Source: Saccharum officinarum
Taxonomy: Eukaryota > Streptophyta > Magnoliopsida > Poales > Poaceae
Reading direction: 5' to 3'
Assembly: GCA_020631735.1 (NCBI GenBank)
Contig: CM036197.1
Span: forward strand, 49,151,880 to 49,215,879
Length of the DNA stretch: 64,000 nucleotides
Shown here: in pieces, positions 9,572 through 20,207 of the stretch
Numbering within the stretch: the stretch's first letter is position 1
Layout of the letters: each line of letters starts with the position of its first letter
Notes under the pieces: model-generated
What the model was told of the DNA's origin: nothing
Database searches by the model: none
Seen by the model: only the letters and a program-made list of their open reading frames with translations
Program-made: the position numbers and the translations under genes

Positions 9572-10938
9572 GGGTTAAGTCCACCTCCAACTATCGTAAA
9601 AGTCTGGATTTCATCCTCCAACTTCAAAACTGGATAACATTGGTCCTCCAACTATTGAAAAAGTTCACTTTTCACCCCTGAGCGGGTTTGTAGGCGGTTT
9701 TGCATGGCACTGTTCACGGTGCTGACGTCAACGATGACGTCAGCACTTATTTTTAATTTGTGAAATTAATATATTTTTATTTGGAGCTCCAAATATAGCA
9801 AATAATATATCAATTTTGATCCTCTAGACGAGCTCTTTGCAATGGTGTACTCCGTTTTGTTGTTTGAGATAGATTTAATTCGTGAAAAATTAAATATTTC
9901 TATAAAACAAGTGAGAATAACAAAACTCGCGGCCATCGTGTCGCTGTACCGGTACGAGGAGCGGATGAACGGGTACGTCCTGCTCACGCTCTACTCCGTG
10001 CACGTGTACCTGGCGCTGGAGCTCGTTCTGGCAACGGCGTCGCGCACGCTGGTTGGGCTGGAGCTGGAGCCCCGGTTCGACCGACCCTACCTCTCGGCCT
10101 TGCTGCGCGACTTCTGGGGCCGGAGGTGGAACCTCTCTGTACCGGCGCTGCTCCGCCAGCGCGTGTTCCGCCCCGTGCGCGCGCCTCGGCGCCCCCGTGG
10201 GTGTGCTAGCCGCGTTCGTCGTCTCCGACGTGATGCACGAGGCCATGTTCTCCTACGTCACGCTGCTGCCGCCCACGGGGGAGGCCGCCGCGTTCTTCAC
10301 GCTACACGGGACGTGCACGGTGGCAGAGGGGTGGTGGGCCGCGCACGGGGCGGAACACGCGCTGGCGGAGCAGCGCCGGTACAGAGAGGTTCTACCTCCG
10401 GCCCCAGAAGTCGCACAGCAAGGCCGAGAGGTAGGGCCGGTCGAACCGGGGCTCCAGCTCCAACCCAACTAGCGCGCGCGCCGCCGCCGCCAGAACGAGC
10501 TCCAGCGCCAGGTACACATGCACAGAGTAGAGCGTGAGCAGGACGTACCCGTTCATCCGCTCCTCGTACCGGTACAGCGACACGATGGCCGCGAGTTTTG
10601 TTATTCTCACTTGTTTTATAGAAATATTTAATTTTTTACGAAATAAAACTATCTCAAACAACAAAACGGAGTACACCATTGCAAAGAGCTCGTCGAGACG
10701 ATCAAAATCGATATATTATTTGCTATATTTAGAGCTCCGAATAAAAAGATATTAATTTCGCAAATTGAAAATAAGGGCTGACGTCATCGCTGACGTCAGC
10801 ACCATGAACAGTGTAATATAAAAACCACCCAGGGGTGAAAAGTGAACTTTTTCCAGAGTTGGAGGACCAATGTTATCCGGTTTTGAAGTTGAAGGATGAA
10901 ATCCAGACTTTTGCGATAGTTGGAGGACGACTTAAACC
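9572..10938. mobile_element. foldback Mutator-like element (Pack-MULE type) with a captured gene fragment
   Basis: The left arm (9572 to about 10193) and the right arm (about 10345-10938) are reverse complements over some 600 bases with scattered mismatches. The terminal repeat begins GGGTTAAGTCCACCTCCAAC on the left and GGTTTAAGTCGTCCTCCAAC on the right. A perfect 9-base target duplication TAAAATTTA flanks it (9563-9571 and 10939-10947), the hallmark of Mutator transposition. About 150 unpaired bases form the centre. The inner part of both arms is GC-rich coding sequence from a wax-synthase-like gene. There is no transposase, so the element is non-autonomous. A transcript through it would fold into a long hairpin. 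Confidence 0.9.
9935..10345 (+). pseudogene. captured fragment of a wax-synthase / long-chain-alcohol O-fatty-acyltransferase gene (MBOAT)
   Basis: The plus strand reads YRYEERMNGYVLLTLYSVHV, LELEPRFDRPYLSALLRDFW and GRRWNLSVPALLRQRVFRPV, then after a frameshift near 10185 GAPVGVLAAFVVSDVMHEAM and TLLPPTGEAAAFFTLHG. This matches the C-terminal half of plant wax-ester synthases, including DFWGRRWN and the MHEA motif with the catalytic histidine (codon about 10236). The family esterifies fatty alcohols and acyl-CoA in the endoplasmic reticulum. Start, N-terminal half and stop are absent. The first ~260 bases of the fragment occur again inverted at about 10345-10600 in the other arm. It is not expected to make an enzyme. 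Confidence 0.8.
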
Positions 10939-10947
10939 TAAAATTTA

Positions 10948-12300
10948 TTAGGCTACCGCGAGAAGATCATAAATTTTGACCGGTAGAAAATTCTGAATTT
11001 CAACCTTTTATCAAACCATGATTTAATAGATTAGACTGTTAATAAATTTATATATTGGCAAATTTTATGAGTCAGTATGTTTATTACAAGCTCTAAATTA
11101 ACATTGTTAGTTTTTACTGTATATGATTTTTTAATGGACAAATGTATATGATTTTTTTAATAGACACGTGGTGTATTTTCACTTGTATAACATAAGGACG
11201 TAAAGTTGTTATTAGGCATATGAGGCCTAATAGATCAAAACACGACAAATACGAGTTCGTCTCATGAAAACGGGATGACATAAAAACGGGCGAACACCCC
11301 TTTCTTCGTTTTCGTAAATATGGAAAATAAAAAAAGAATCCTGCAAATACAGAAACATATATTCAGTCAAATACTCCGTTCCTAGCAGCTGACTGACAGA
11401 GCTTCCTTCCTAGTAGTACTTTACCAGTACGACGCGGCGTGCCAACCGGGGCGAGAATTCACAGCAGAAAAACACCAAGGCCGTGTTTAGACTATCCGAA
11501 GTCGGTACTATGAAACGATACTCTAAAGCTCTAGAGTATGAATATAGAGTAGCTTCAGAGTATGAATATAGAGTAAAAACTGTTGTACTGGGTACTTTAA
11601 AACGATATTCTATTCTTTCTCTCACTCTATATTTAGAGTGGTACAGTGCTTACTCTATACTCTATAGTGGCGGACCCCACTAGCTAAATAAAGGAAAAAA
11701 TGATATAACTCACAAATCAAAAATCCAAATTAAATTTCGATTGCACTATTAAATTCGTCTCAATAAATCCTTCAAAAACTAAATCACACATGGATATATT
11801 TAGATAAAGTGATAAGTGGATCCCACAATAGATAGAGTGGATAGAGGATAATATAGATGATGGATAGATGCAGGAGAATTAAGTATAGAGAAGAGAATCT
11901 TATTAACCAGGACGTATAGAGAATAAATATAGAGGTGCATGAGTGCGGGTAGTCTTAGTTGCCCAAATCGGGAGGTCGGTCTGCGAGGCTTCCGCGAAAA
12001 TAACACGCGCCCCTGCCTGCTGCGTGCGGCGCACGCAGAGACGACGTGCTCGCTACCCTCCCCCAACTCGCAAGTCGCCTGCCTGCCCGGCCGGTTAGCA
12101 TTAGCAAGGAAGCAGGCGGGATATTTGGTGCTTGCGGGCGGCGTGAGCCTGCAGCGAGCGAGCAAAAAGCCAGCGGCAGCGAGGTGACGTCGGCATCGGC
12201 AGGGGAGACCGGGCAGCGGAGCTCACCTGCCCTCTCCACCTGGAACCCCGCGCGGGCTCCGCCGGCCGCGGCCGGTGCCGCGACGACTCGGCACGCGCTA
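10948..12300. other. intergenic DNA upstream of the CAX gene
   Basis: 10948-11400 is AT-rich. 11220-11345 (ATGAAAACGGGATGACATAA, TTCGTTTTCGTAAATATGG) resembles the hAT element at 33379-33922 and is probably a relic of it. 11480-11950 is rich in repeated ACTCTATA and TAGAGTATGAATATAGAGTA words, perhaps a degraded MITE. No coding exon was seen. Confidence 0.45.
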
Positions 12301-12828
12301 GCTAGCTAGCTGGCTGGTTTCCCTTCCCGGGGGCCCCACCACTATCCTGCCGTCCGGTCGCGCGTGGCGATGATGATTCCTAGGGAGCCGCGGCGGCCGG
12401 AGCACCCTTCCTCCTCCTGATCCCGAGCTGCCCCCGCCCGTCGCAGCGGCGGCTCCGCCGCAGCGTCTGTGCGCAGGTAAGGCTGGTGCCCCACGGATTT
12501 GGAGCCGCTTGTTGAGTTCTCGGATTTTCGGATTTGGTAGATGCGTGGTTAGTCGCTGCTGGATTGGGGTTGGTTCAGTGTGGATCTGGGAGTTCGATTT
12601 AGCTGCATGCCTTAACTGTTAAGCAAGTAAGTAGCTTTGAGAATCTAGCCAGACTTCATTTGAAGCAAGTAGATTTGAGGCGCAGCAAGCTGGAGTAGGA
12701 ATTCGAGCCTCATCTCGCTTAAATGAAATCAAAGTCCATCTTGTTGCAGCAAATTCCCCTCTTTCGACGTGTATCGCTCACCGCAACTGCTATTTTCCCC
12801 ACCTGTGGTCGTAGTCGTAGACTAGAGG
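12301..12828 (+). promoter_or_regulatory. 5' untranslated region and first intron of the CAX gene
   Basis: A GC-rich leader ends at a good donor, GTGCGCAG|GTAAGG (exon end 12476). A plausible acceptor is TTGTTGCAG ending at 12749, so the start codon at 12829 lies in the second exon. No TATA box is evident. The transcription start cannot be placed from sequence. Confidence 0.5.
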
Positions 12829-15800
12829 ATGGAGACTCCTCAAATCGAGATGGGCGGTTTCAAGGTCAACAGCCCGCAAGTGCCCAACGGTGGGTTGCAG
12901 CCCACCGTGGCCTCCTCCTGGAAGTCGCGAGGGACGGTCGAGAGGGCGCTCAAGAGCATCAGGATCGTCGTTTTCACTTCCAAGCTCAACTTGCTCATGC
13001 CGTTCGGGCCTGCGTCCATCATTCTCCACTTCACGACTAGGAGGCATGTAAGTGCTAATCATGGAATTTGAACTCTGCTGCTGTGCGATCTGATTGGTCT
13101 GTGATGGTTGTAGGCCAGTAGGGATGCTCTGTATGCCGTCTTTTGTTTCATTTCATTTCAGTTGCAATAAATACCAACTTCAAATAACATGTATACAAGA
13201 AATTAGGAGTAGCCAATATGTCACAATAGTGGAACTCTTCAACAACATGGCTAGTTTAGTTGTTCTGGTTATGCATGCTACTTGTACATGTCTCATCATC
13301 ACTAGGAGACCTTCGTCAGCTGAATTCATTGAGCGCTATTGGTGACCTCCCCATTGTTGTTAAAGTAATGCTGACATGCTTCCGACGGCATTAAAATTGC
13401 AGGGATTGGTTTTCCTTTTCAGCATGCTAGGAATAACACCTTTAGCAGAGCGATTGGGATATGCGACTGAGTAAGTTGCTAAACTTTCTATTAGTTTTTC
13501 CTTCTCTGATGAGTATTGATGCCAATGGTTGTTGTGCAGGCAGCTTGCAATATACACTGGTCCAACAGGTACACCTTTTTCTCTTTATGGCTAATGGTCA
13601 ATTTGAAATAAGACTAGATGAGAATCCTCAAATGGTGACTGGTTTCATCATCCCTCAACTGCAGTTGGTGGCCTTCTGAATGCTACGTTTGGAAATGCAA
13701 CTGAAATGATCATTGCAATATATGCTTTGAAAAATGGAATGATCCGAGTAGTGCAGCAGTCACTATTGGGTTCCATTTTGTCAAATATGCTGTTGGTTAT
13801 GGGCTGTGCTTTCTTTGCTGGTGGTATTGTTCATCGCAACAAAGACCAAGTCTTCAGTAAGGTGACGTTTGTGTGACTGTTTTTCTGTTCTTCTTCAGTA
13901 AGGTGATGTTTTGGTAGTGAGATTAATATTCAATCACTGCAGGCAACTGCAGTTGTCAACTCAGGTTTACTGTTGATGGCTGTCATGGGATTGATGTTTC
14001 CTGCTGTTCTTCATTTCACTCATTCAGAAGTGCGGCAAGGAGCATCAGAGGTTGCTCTTTCAAGGTTCAGTAGTTGTATTATGCTTGTGGCGTACGCAAG
14101 CTATCTCTATTTCCAATTAAGTGGACGGAGCAACATTTACAGTCCAATAGGCAGTGTAAGTTTGATGCCTCATCTTATTTCTTCCTCGCTGGTGATAAGG
14201 ACCATAACTGTGATGCTATAATTGCTATTGTGGGTATGGCTATCTTGGCCTACTTTAGTCCAGGTGTAATGTACATATATTGGTGCTTTCAGAATGCCAT
14301 GTGACAAACCACATCCTTGTGATAGAGAGTTTCTTGCAATATTGCACCAATTTAGTATAGAACAGTGCAATACATGTTTTCACCATATTCGGAAATATTG
14401 TAGGAAGAGGCGCCTAATGAGGATACCGTGGAAGAAGATGAAGAAGCTGAGATTGGCATGTGGGAGGCAGTAACATGGCTTGCGGTGTTAACACTCTGGG
14501 TGTCTTTTCTTTCTGAGTACCTAGTTAACACCATTGAGGTATTATTCTTCTCCAATTCAAAAAGAAAGAATAAAAATGTCAGCTTTTATTCATCTGTGGC
14601 AAGTGAAACTTGTCAAAGGTAGCTTCCTACAGTTGACAGGCAGTTATATTTTGGTGATACTGAAGCATCGCCAGGGAAAATGTTTATGTTAAATTTGGAA
14701 ATGGTTACATGCAGCTATCTGTAGGACAAATCCAATTACTTACTAGTTACTACTATTACCATGATGTACATTGGTAGTATTACAATTTACAGGTCATCTG
14801 ATACCTCTGCAAGGATGTAACTGGTCACTGTTTTGATCTATTGCTGTCAGGGAGCATCTGATTCATTGAACCTTCCGGTGGCTTTTATCAGTGTTATTTT
14901 GCTTCCTATTGTGGGTAATGCAGCTGAACATGCAAGCGCAATAATGTTTGCCATGAAAGATAAACTTGTAAGTGTTCACATGAGCTTGAGCTTCGCTTTC
15001 ATGGTTCTGTTACTTTTTAGCTGTTCAGTATTCATGCATGTGATTATCTCTCCTGCAGGACATAACACTCGGTGTTGCAATTGGTTCATCAACACAGATA
15101 TCAATGTTTGTGGTACTTTTTTGACTTTCTAACTTATTACCCCATTCTCTGATCTCTGCATCCACATTCTCACTTGTTATTACGTAAAAAAAAAATCTCA
15201 CTTGTTATGTCGAGCATAAACCTTTTGACATGTTAGCATTGGTTCACACATTAGTACTTGTTTATCATATCCTTTTGTCCTTTTATTTTTCTTTTGAAAA
15301 AATCGGGGAGAACCCCTACCTGAATTTTAGTTATTAAGGAAACAGAAGTCCATTACTGAATTACATAAAATGTCTTAAATTCTTCTCTCTCCGTGAGGTT
15401 TGACATGGTATACTCCAATACAGATTCCATTTTGTGTTGTTATTGGTTGGATGATGGGACAAAAGATGGACTTGAATTTTCAGCTATTTGAGACAGCAAC
15501 TCTCTTCATAACAGTACTCGTGGTGGCATTTATGCTACAGGTAAGTTCTTAAGGTGGATATTAAGAAAAACTTTTATGAAACGTGTCTGCTGTTGCCTGT
15601 TGGTAAGGTTTATTTTCCTGTTTTATTGCTGCCATCATATGGATTGTGAATATGTGTCCATTTTGTCCTTTGGGCAGTGGTAGAATGGCCATCTTGATAA
15701 GATTTATTTGGCCCCGATTTATTTATGCCATCATATGGATTGTGAACTTATGTCCATTTCACCGTTTGGGCAGTGGTTGAATGGCCATATTTGTAACGTT

Positions 15801-16887
15801 TCATCATTCATCTCTATAATAGTGGACTTGTTTGAAGTGTTAGGGTGCACATTACTATTAAAAAACTCGACCAACCTAAGAGGCAATAGGTGGCATTGTG
15901 TTAATAAGGAGAAATAGGTACACAGAGTAAAAAATGACCAAACCTCAGTGCCGGAGATGTACACCCATATCTTCTACCAGCTGAGCTAGTTCAGTTCCAA
16001 CGCTGCTGTTATTAGCTTCAGTGCTTCAATGGCTATATTGTCCACTGAAGTTTATGTTACTATCTCTTTAAATAAGAGCAACTTAGAACAATATAGTTTC
16101 TTGAGTTTCTTTGTATTTCTCCTTTTCTTATTTGTTTGTGAAGCTGAGCTGCTTCAAGTTTTCTTAGGGTTCCATAAGCTCATTTTGATCTATTTAGGTT
16201 TGCATATAGACTTTAGCTATTCAGTTTGTATCTTATTTGCTAAGTCTCCTGTTCAACATGTCCCTCAATTCCCATCAATAATCAGGCATTTGTATGATCT
16301 CCATCCTTGAGTAGTGATGTGTTTGATCAGTTATCATCTTGTTTCATTTCACTGAGATCTGTTTTGTACGAATCTGAGCTACATTTGATATCTTACCCTG
16401 TGCAATGTACTTGTTTCATCACAGGATGGCACCGCGAACTACTTGAAAGGACTTATGCTGATCCTATGTTATCTAATAGTTGCTGCCAGTTTCTTTGTTC
16501 ATGTTGATCCACAATCAAGTGAGTATGATTTTCATAGTTAGTCCTCCTTTATGCTATTTTCCTTATTCCAGTTAGCTTAGCTAATTTTCTTGTGAAGAAC
16601 TTTTCCTTGTACTGTTCGTTTGTACGTGCTACTTTAGTATACCTTCTCTCTTGCACACATGTTGGCCTTCTCTCTTGCACACATGTTGGCCATTGTCTCC
16701 TGTATTGCTCTTTCTTGCCTGCTTCATCTTTTTATAGGCCAGAAGTAAAAAAAAATGAACCACTGGTACTATATAGAGCATAGATTAGTTGATGCTAATT
16801 TTCTTTTATATGATCTGAATCTGCCTGATCAGCCATAAGGTATCATCATAAATGCAAGCATATATTTTTTTTCCAGGTGATGGCTGA
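12829..16887 (+). CDS. CAX: vacuolar cation/proton exchanger (CAX family), complete
   Basis: Eleven coding exons join in frame to 417 residues: 12829-13047, 13403-13470, 13540-13568, 13665-13861, 13943-14155, 14404-14538, 14851-14967, 15059-15112, 15424-15540, 16425-16518 and 16877-16887 (stop TGA 16885-16887). All introns are GT-AG. The protein has a soluble N-terminus ([10 protein letters not shown]), then about eleven hydrophobic segments. The two CAX signature repeats are present: GNATE at residues 115-119 and GNAAEHA at 309-315, the ion-binding helices. An acidic stretch (residues 243-258, [16 protein letters not shown]) separates the halves, as in the family. CAX proteins exchange cytosolic calcium (and some manganese) for protons at the tonoplast. 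The short N-terminus and C-terminus (DPQSSDG) and the 417-residue length suggest the shorter rice CAX3-like type, but that assignment is from memory. The frame is intact, with no stops. Confidence 0.93.
15628..15795. repeat. imperfect direct repeat in a CAX intron
   Basis: GCCATCATATGGATTGTGAA at 15631 recurs at 15727, followed in both copies by a TGTCCATTT block and TTTGGGCAGTGGT(A/T)GAATGGCC. Offset 96 bases, about 70 bases per copy. Confidence 0.85.
15845..15995 (-). mobile_element. probable tRNA-derived SINE remnant in a CAX intron
   Basis: On the minus strand TAGCTCAGCTGGTAGA is a near-perfect tRNA A-box, followed by GGGTGTACATCTCCGGCACT and GAGGTTTGGTC, as in grass SINEs. A T-rich tail (GGTCGAGTTTTTTAATAG) ends it. 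It lies antisense to the gene in the large 884-base intron. Confidence 0.5.
16642..16689. repeat. 24-bp perfect tandem duplication in the last CAX intron
   Basis: CCTTCTCTCTTGCACACATG + TTGG occurs twice in a row without mismatch, in the intron before the last, 11-base coding exon. Confidence 0.95.
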
Positions 16888-17848
16888 TGCCATAGCTGCT
16901 GTAAGTAATGTGCCAAATATTTTTTGAAGACTTGCTAATCCTGTTTTGTGGAGGTGCTACTCCATAGCAACGTTCCACCTGTATCAAACTGCATGTTAGC
17001 AAGAAAGGGCGGGAAGATCACACATCATCAGTTCCCTCATGAGCTGGAGAAGGAATTGTATTGTGTGGATACTGAGGCTTTGAGGTGTACTAGGGGTAGT
17101 CTCAATGTATACAGAAACAAGAAATGCCAGCATGTTACATTCGATTAATTGAGTGGCTGCGGCCCTTTTTCTGTTTTCCTTGCAATTTATCTATCAGGTC
17201 TCAAGAATGTAAATTTGGGTATATGATTTGATGCTAGCAGAGGCTAGGTCTTTCATCCTTGCTGTGGTTGATGATGTCTGCATAGCCATGGTTCTCCCAA
17301 GGCGGTTGCCTCTCTTTTCTCTGGTACTCCGTATAAAACGTAGGAGAGCGAATCGATTGACAATGTCTAGGTTAGCTGGACATTTACCCGAATTTTTTTT
17401 ATGTCGATTATCGTGTCCGTTACCCCTTGGCACTGGCATGCTATGATCAATGATCATGCATGTCACTCCAATCAGTTCCATTTGCACTTAAAATTGTCTT
17501 TTTACTCTCTTTGTTCTGAATCAAAGGCCACTCCCCCCCCCCCCCCCTCGAACACGGTATATGATATACTCCCACATTTTTGCCTGACCCTAAACTGTTT
17601 ATCATTGCTAAAATGTAGGAGTAACTCATTCTTTCCTCTGTACACAGTGCCGGATGTTTAGTGTTTGAAGTTTTCAAGAATCAAAAGAGCAATCATGATT
17701 GTTCATTCGTTTCATTTTTCTTTTATTTTGAAATGCAATAAGGAAATGCACTCAGACCTGCATCCTCCTCTTTTTAGCCAAAAACGAGACACTCTGGCTG
17801 ACAGCGTGAGACAGAGTTTCACACTTCACGGTTTCAATTTGATAAGAA

Positions 17849-18191
17849 GGGAGTGTTTGGTTTGGGGTGTTAAATTTTAGTCCGTGTCACATTGAATGTT
17901 GACTGATCTTGATCATGGGGTGTTCGGATACTAATAAAAAAATAAATAATTTATTCCGTGAGTAAACCGCGAGACAAATTTATTAAGCCTAATTAATCCG
18001 TCATTAGCACATATTTTTACTGTAGCCATTAGTGCTAACCATGGACTAATTAGGCTTAAAAAATCGTATCGCAAATTATCATCACCGTATATTTTTAGTT
18101 TCGTAAATAGTCTATATTTAGTACTCTATGCGTGTGTCTAAAGATTCGATGTGATGGGAACTAAAATTTACTTCGCGAACCAAACATCCCC
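17849..18191. mobile_element. MITE of the TTGTTTAGTT-type family
   Basis: Ends read GGGAGTGTTTGGTTTGGGG and, reversed, GGGGATGTTTGGTTCGCGA. The inside has the words typical of this grass family (AAGCCTAATTAATCCGTCAT, ATTCGATGTGATGGGAACTA). It shares these with the elements at 51616, 52030, 52488 and 54084. No clear target duplication was found. Confidence 0.7.
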
Positions 18192-18505
18192 TAACTAGGC
18201 TGCATGTTGCCGCGGGTACGAAGGAGGAATATAAATATGGCCTCACTATAATCTATCGAGTCATCTATATATAGTTTCATTATTAGTAGTCAGTTTTCGA
18301 AGAGGAAGAGAGGAAGTCGCGTAAGAGAATAATGCTACAGTATGCATGCATGGTCATGGTCATGTGTAGGTAACTGCATCCATTACTGAAACCATTTGTG
18401 AGTGAGCACTTAATTGCATGCGGTAGCAGGAGAAGTGGATGATGACGTGGCTCAAGGAGGTACTAGAGAATTAGGCTAGTGGAGTTTATCTTTATAGGAG
18501 ATATA

Positions 18506-18624
18506 CACCCTGTTCGCTTGAACTTATCAGTCCGACTTATCAGCCATGGTACATCGTTTTTCTCTCACAACAAAACAGCACCAGCCGGCTTATCAGACGC
18601 AAAAACCATTCAGTGAACAGGGTG
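18506..18624. mobile_element. 119-bp MITE
   Basis: Perfect 10-base inverted ends CACCCTGTTC / GAACAGGGTG, with GACTTATCAGCC and GGCTTATCAGAC as inner inverted words. This is a short hAT-like MITE type common in grasses. The target duplication is not clear. Confidence 0.65.
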
Positions 18625-18941
18625 ATAGATTTGTGTTGCCGGCACATTAACAAAACACACCTTAAACCTTAGCTATTAGAAAATGCACCCACCTTTCTTC
18701 CTCAGTCCCCACTTTTGAGTCCCGACTCGTGAGCAAGAGACGCGACACGCGAAAGGGGCGAGGGTTTAGAAATTCCCCCGCCGGTTGGCGTCGCCGCCGC
18801 CGACCCTTTCTGGCAGTCGGTTAGTTCCCCAATCGCTGCATTTCTCACTCCCTGTCTCTCGTGCGCATCCATCCCTGATCCTCACCTCATTCTTCGCAGA
18901 ACTCGCAGCTTGCGGCGCATCCCTTCCCCACTCTCGGTGGC

Positions 18942-20207
18942 ATGGACTGCGCAAAGGGGATGACGGTGGTGGGCCTCTGCGACGACCTGATGGTGGATAT
19001 CCTCTCTCGCTTGCCCGTCAAGGACCTCCACCATTCCACTGCGTGTCCAAACCCTGGTGCGACCTCATTGCCAACCCCCTCCACCGCAAGAAGCTGCCCT
19101 AGACCCTGGAAGGCTTCTTCCACGGTGGCACTGGAGCTATGGACACTTCACCAGCCTGTGGGGGAGGGGAGAATCTACTCCTCCAGTCGACCCTTCCTTC
19201 TCTTTTCTCACGGCGAAGCTGCCTTGGGTCAAGCGCATGGACCTCTTGGATTCCTGCAATGGGCTCCTGCTCTTTGGGTGCACCCGGGAGAACAAGTTGG
19301 GGTACATCGTGTGCAACCCTGCGACCGAGGAATTGGTGACTATGCCCACCAGCTCTAGTTCTTGTCCGCCTCCTTTGCTTACTCCACTGGAAGACAGAAC
19401 TGTCGATGTCTGTGATGGGGATACTATGCACACACCTATCTGATGTTGGACCCGATTGTCTCCTCACGCTTCCACTTGGTCCAGTTCTGGCAGGATAGGT
19501 CGATGTTTGAGGTGAAAACGGTGCACTCTTACTCGTTTGAAACCAGGGCATGGAGTGACACGTCAAACAAGTGGGAGCCAGGTGAAGAGCGCGGTGGATG
19601 GAGGGTACTACGGGGTCATGGTGAAGCCATAATCAAATTCACGCGATGGTCTGTTGCTTTTTATTGAAGCTGTTCTCCTTTTCATGCACGACAGGGCTTT
19701 GGTCAATGGTCTATTGCATTTTGTTGCCTACCGTTATGAGGAAGAGGAGAATCTGATAGTTGCGGTGGATGGGGAAGGGACAATTTGTAGGATCATTGGC
19801 CCACCTGTTAAGATGTAGATGCCATTGCTTTTATTGGTCAATCCCAAGGCCATCTGCACTGCATCAGTATGAATCTGCAATCACAAGACTTCAACTTTCA
19901 TTTCACGCAACTGTCAGTTTGGGTTCTTGAGGACTATGATACACAAGAATGGACCCTGAAGCACAATGTGAGCTTTTCACAGCTCTTTGGATCACTGAGT
20001 TGCCCAATCGACAACCACGATATTGTGGTCATTCATCCGGACCACAATTCGATAATCCTTGTTCAGCACTGGAACCAGAAACTGGTGTCATATGACATGG
20101 ATAGTAATGAGCTGTGTGCTCTCTGCACTCTAAGAGAGGGATATTGGTCTATTACCCCGTATGATCCATATTTCATGGAGTCACCGGTTCTTGCCACCAA
20201 GGACTGA
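18942..20207 (+). pseudogene. F-box protein pseudogene
   Basis: The ATG at 18942 opens with MDCAKGMTVV and the F-box LCDDLMVDILSRLPVKDLHH. A frameshift near 19037 moves the rest of the F-box (FHCVSKPWCDLIANPLHRKK) to another frame. A TAG follows at 19100-19102 where TLEGFF continues. A further shift near 19130 gives RMDLLDSCNGLLLFGC and CNPATEELVTMP, F-box-associated repeats. TGA at 19441 and another shift precede SRFHLVQFW. A later reading, 19869-20207, gives SVWVLEDYDTQEWTLKHNVS and ends at a TGA. F-box proteins are substrate adaptors of SCF ubiquitin ligases. With at least three frame changes and stops this copy cannot make one. The C-terminal part is the best preserved and reappears at 32316-32908. 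Confidence 0.85.

Larger units (their letters stand above)
16888..18941. other. CAX 3' region and intergenic DNA with two MITEs
   Basis: The CAX 3' untranslated region probably extends to around 17.2 kb. A 15-base C run lies at 17533-17547. Two MITEs (17849-18191 and 18506-18624) are listed separately. From about 18700 the DNA becomes the GC-richer leader of the F-box pseudogene. Confidence 0.5.

Noticed and set aside
9842..10537. 231-codon ORF as a real gene
   Set aside because: It starts in the AT-rich terminal repeat of the Mutator element, contains only part of an MBOAT domain, and leaves the frame before the catalytic histidine.
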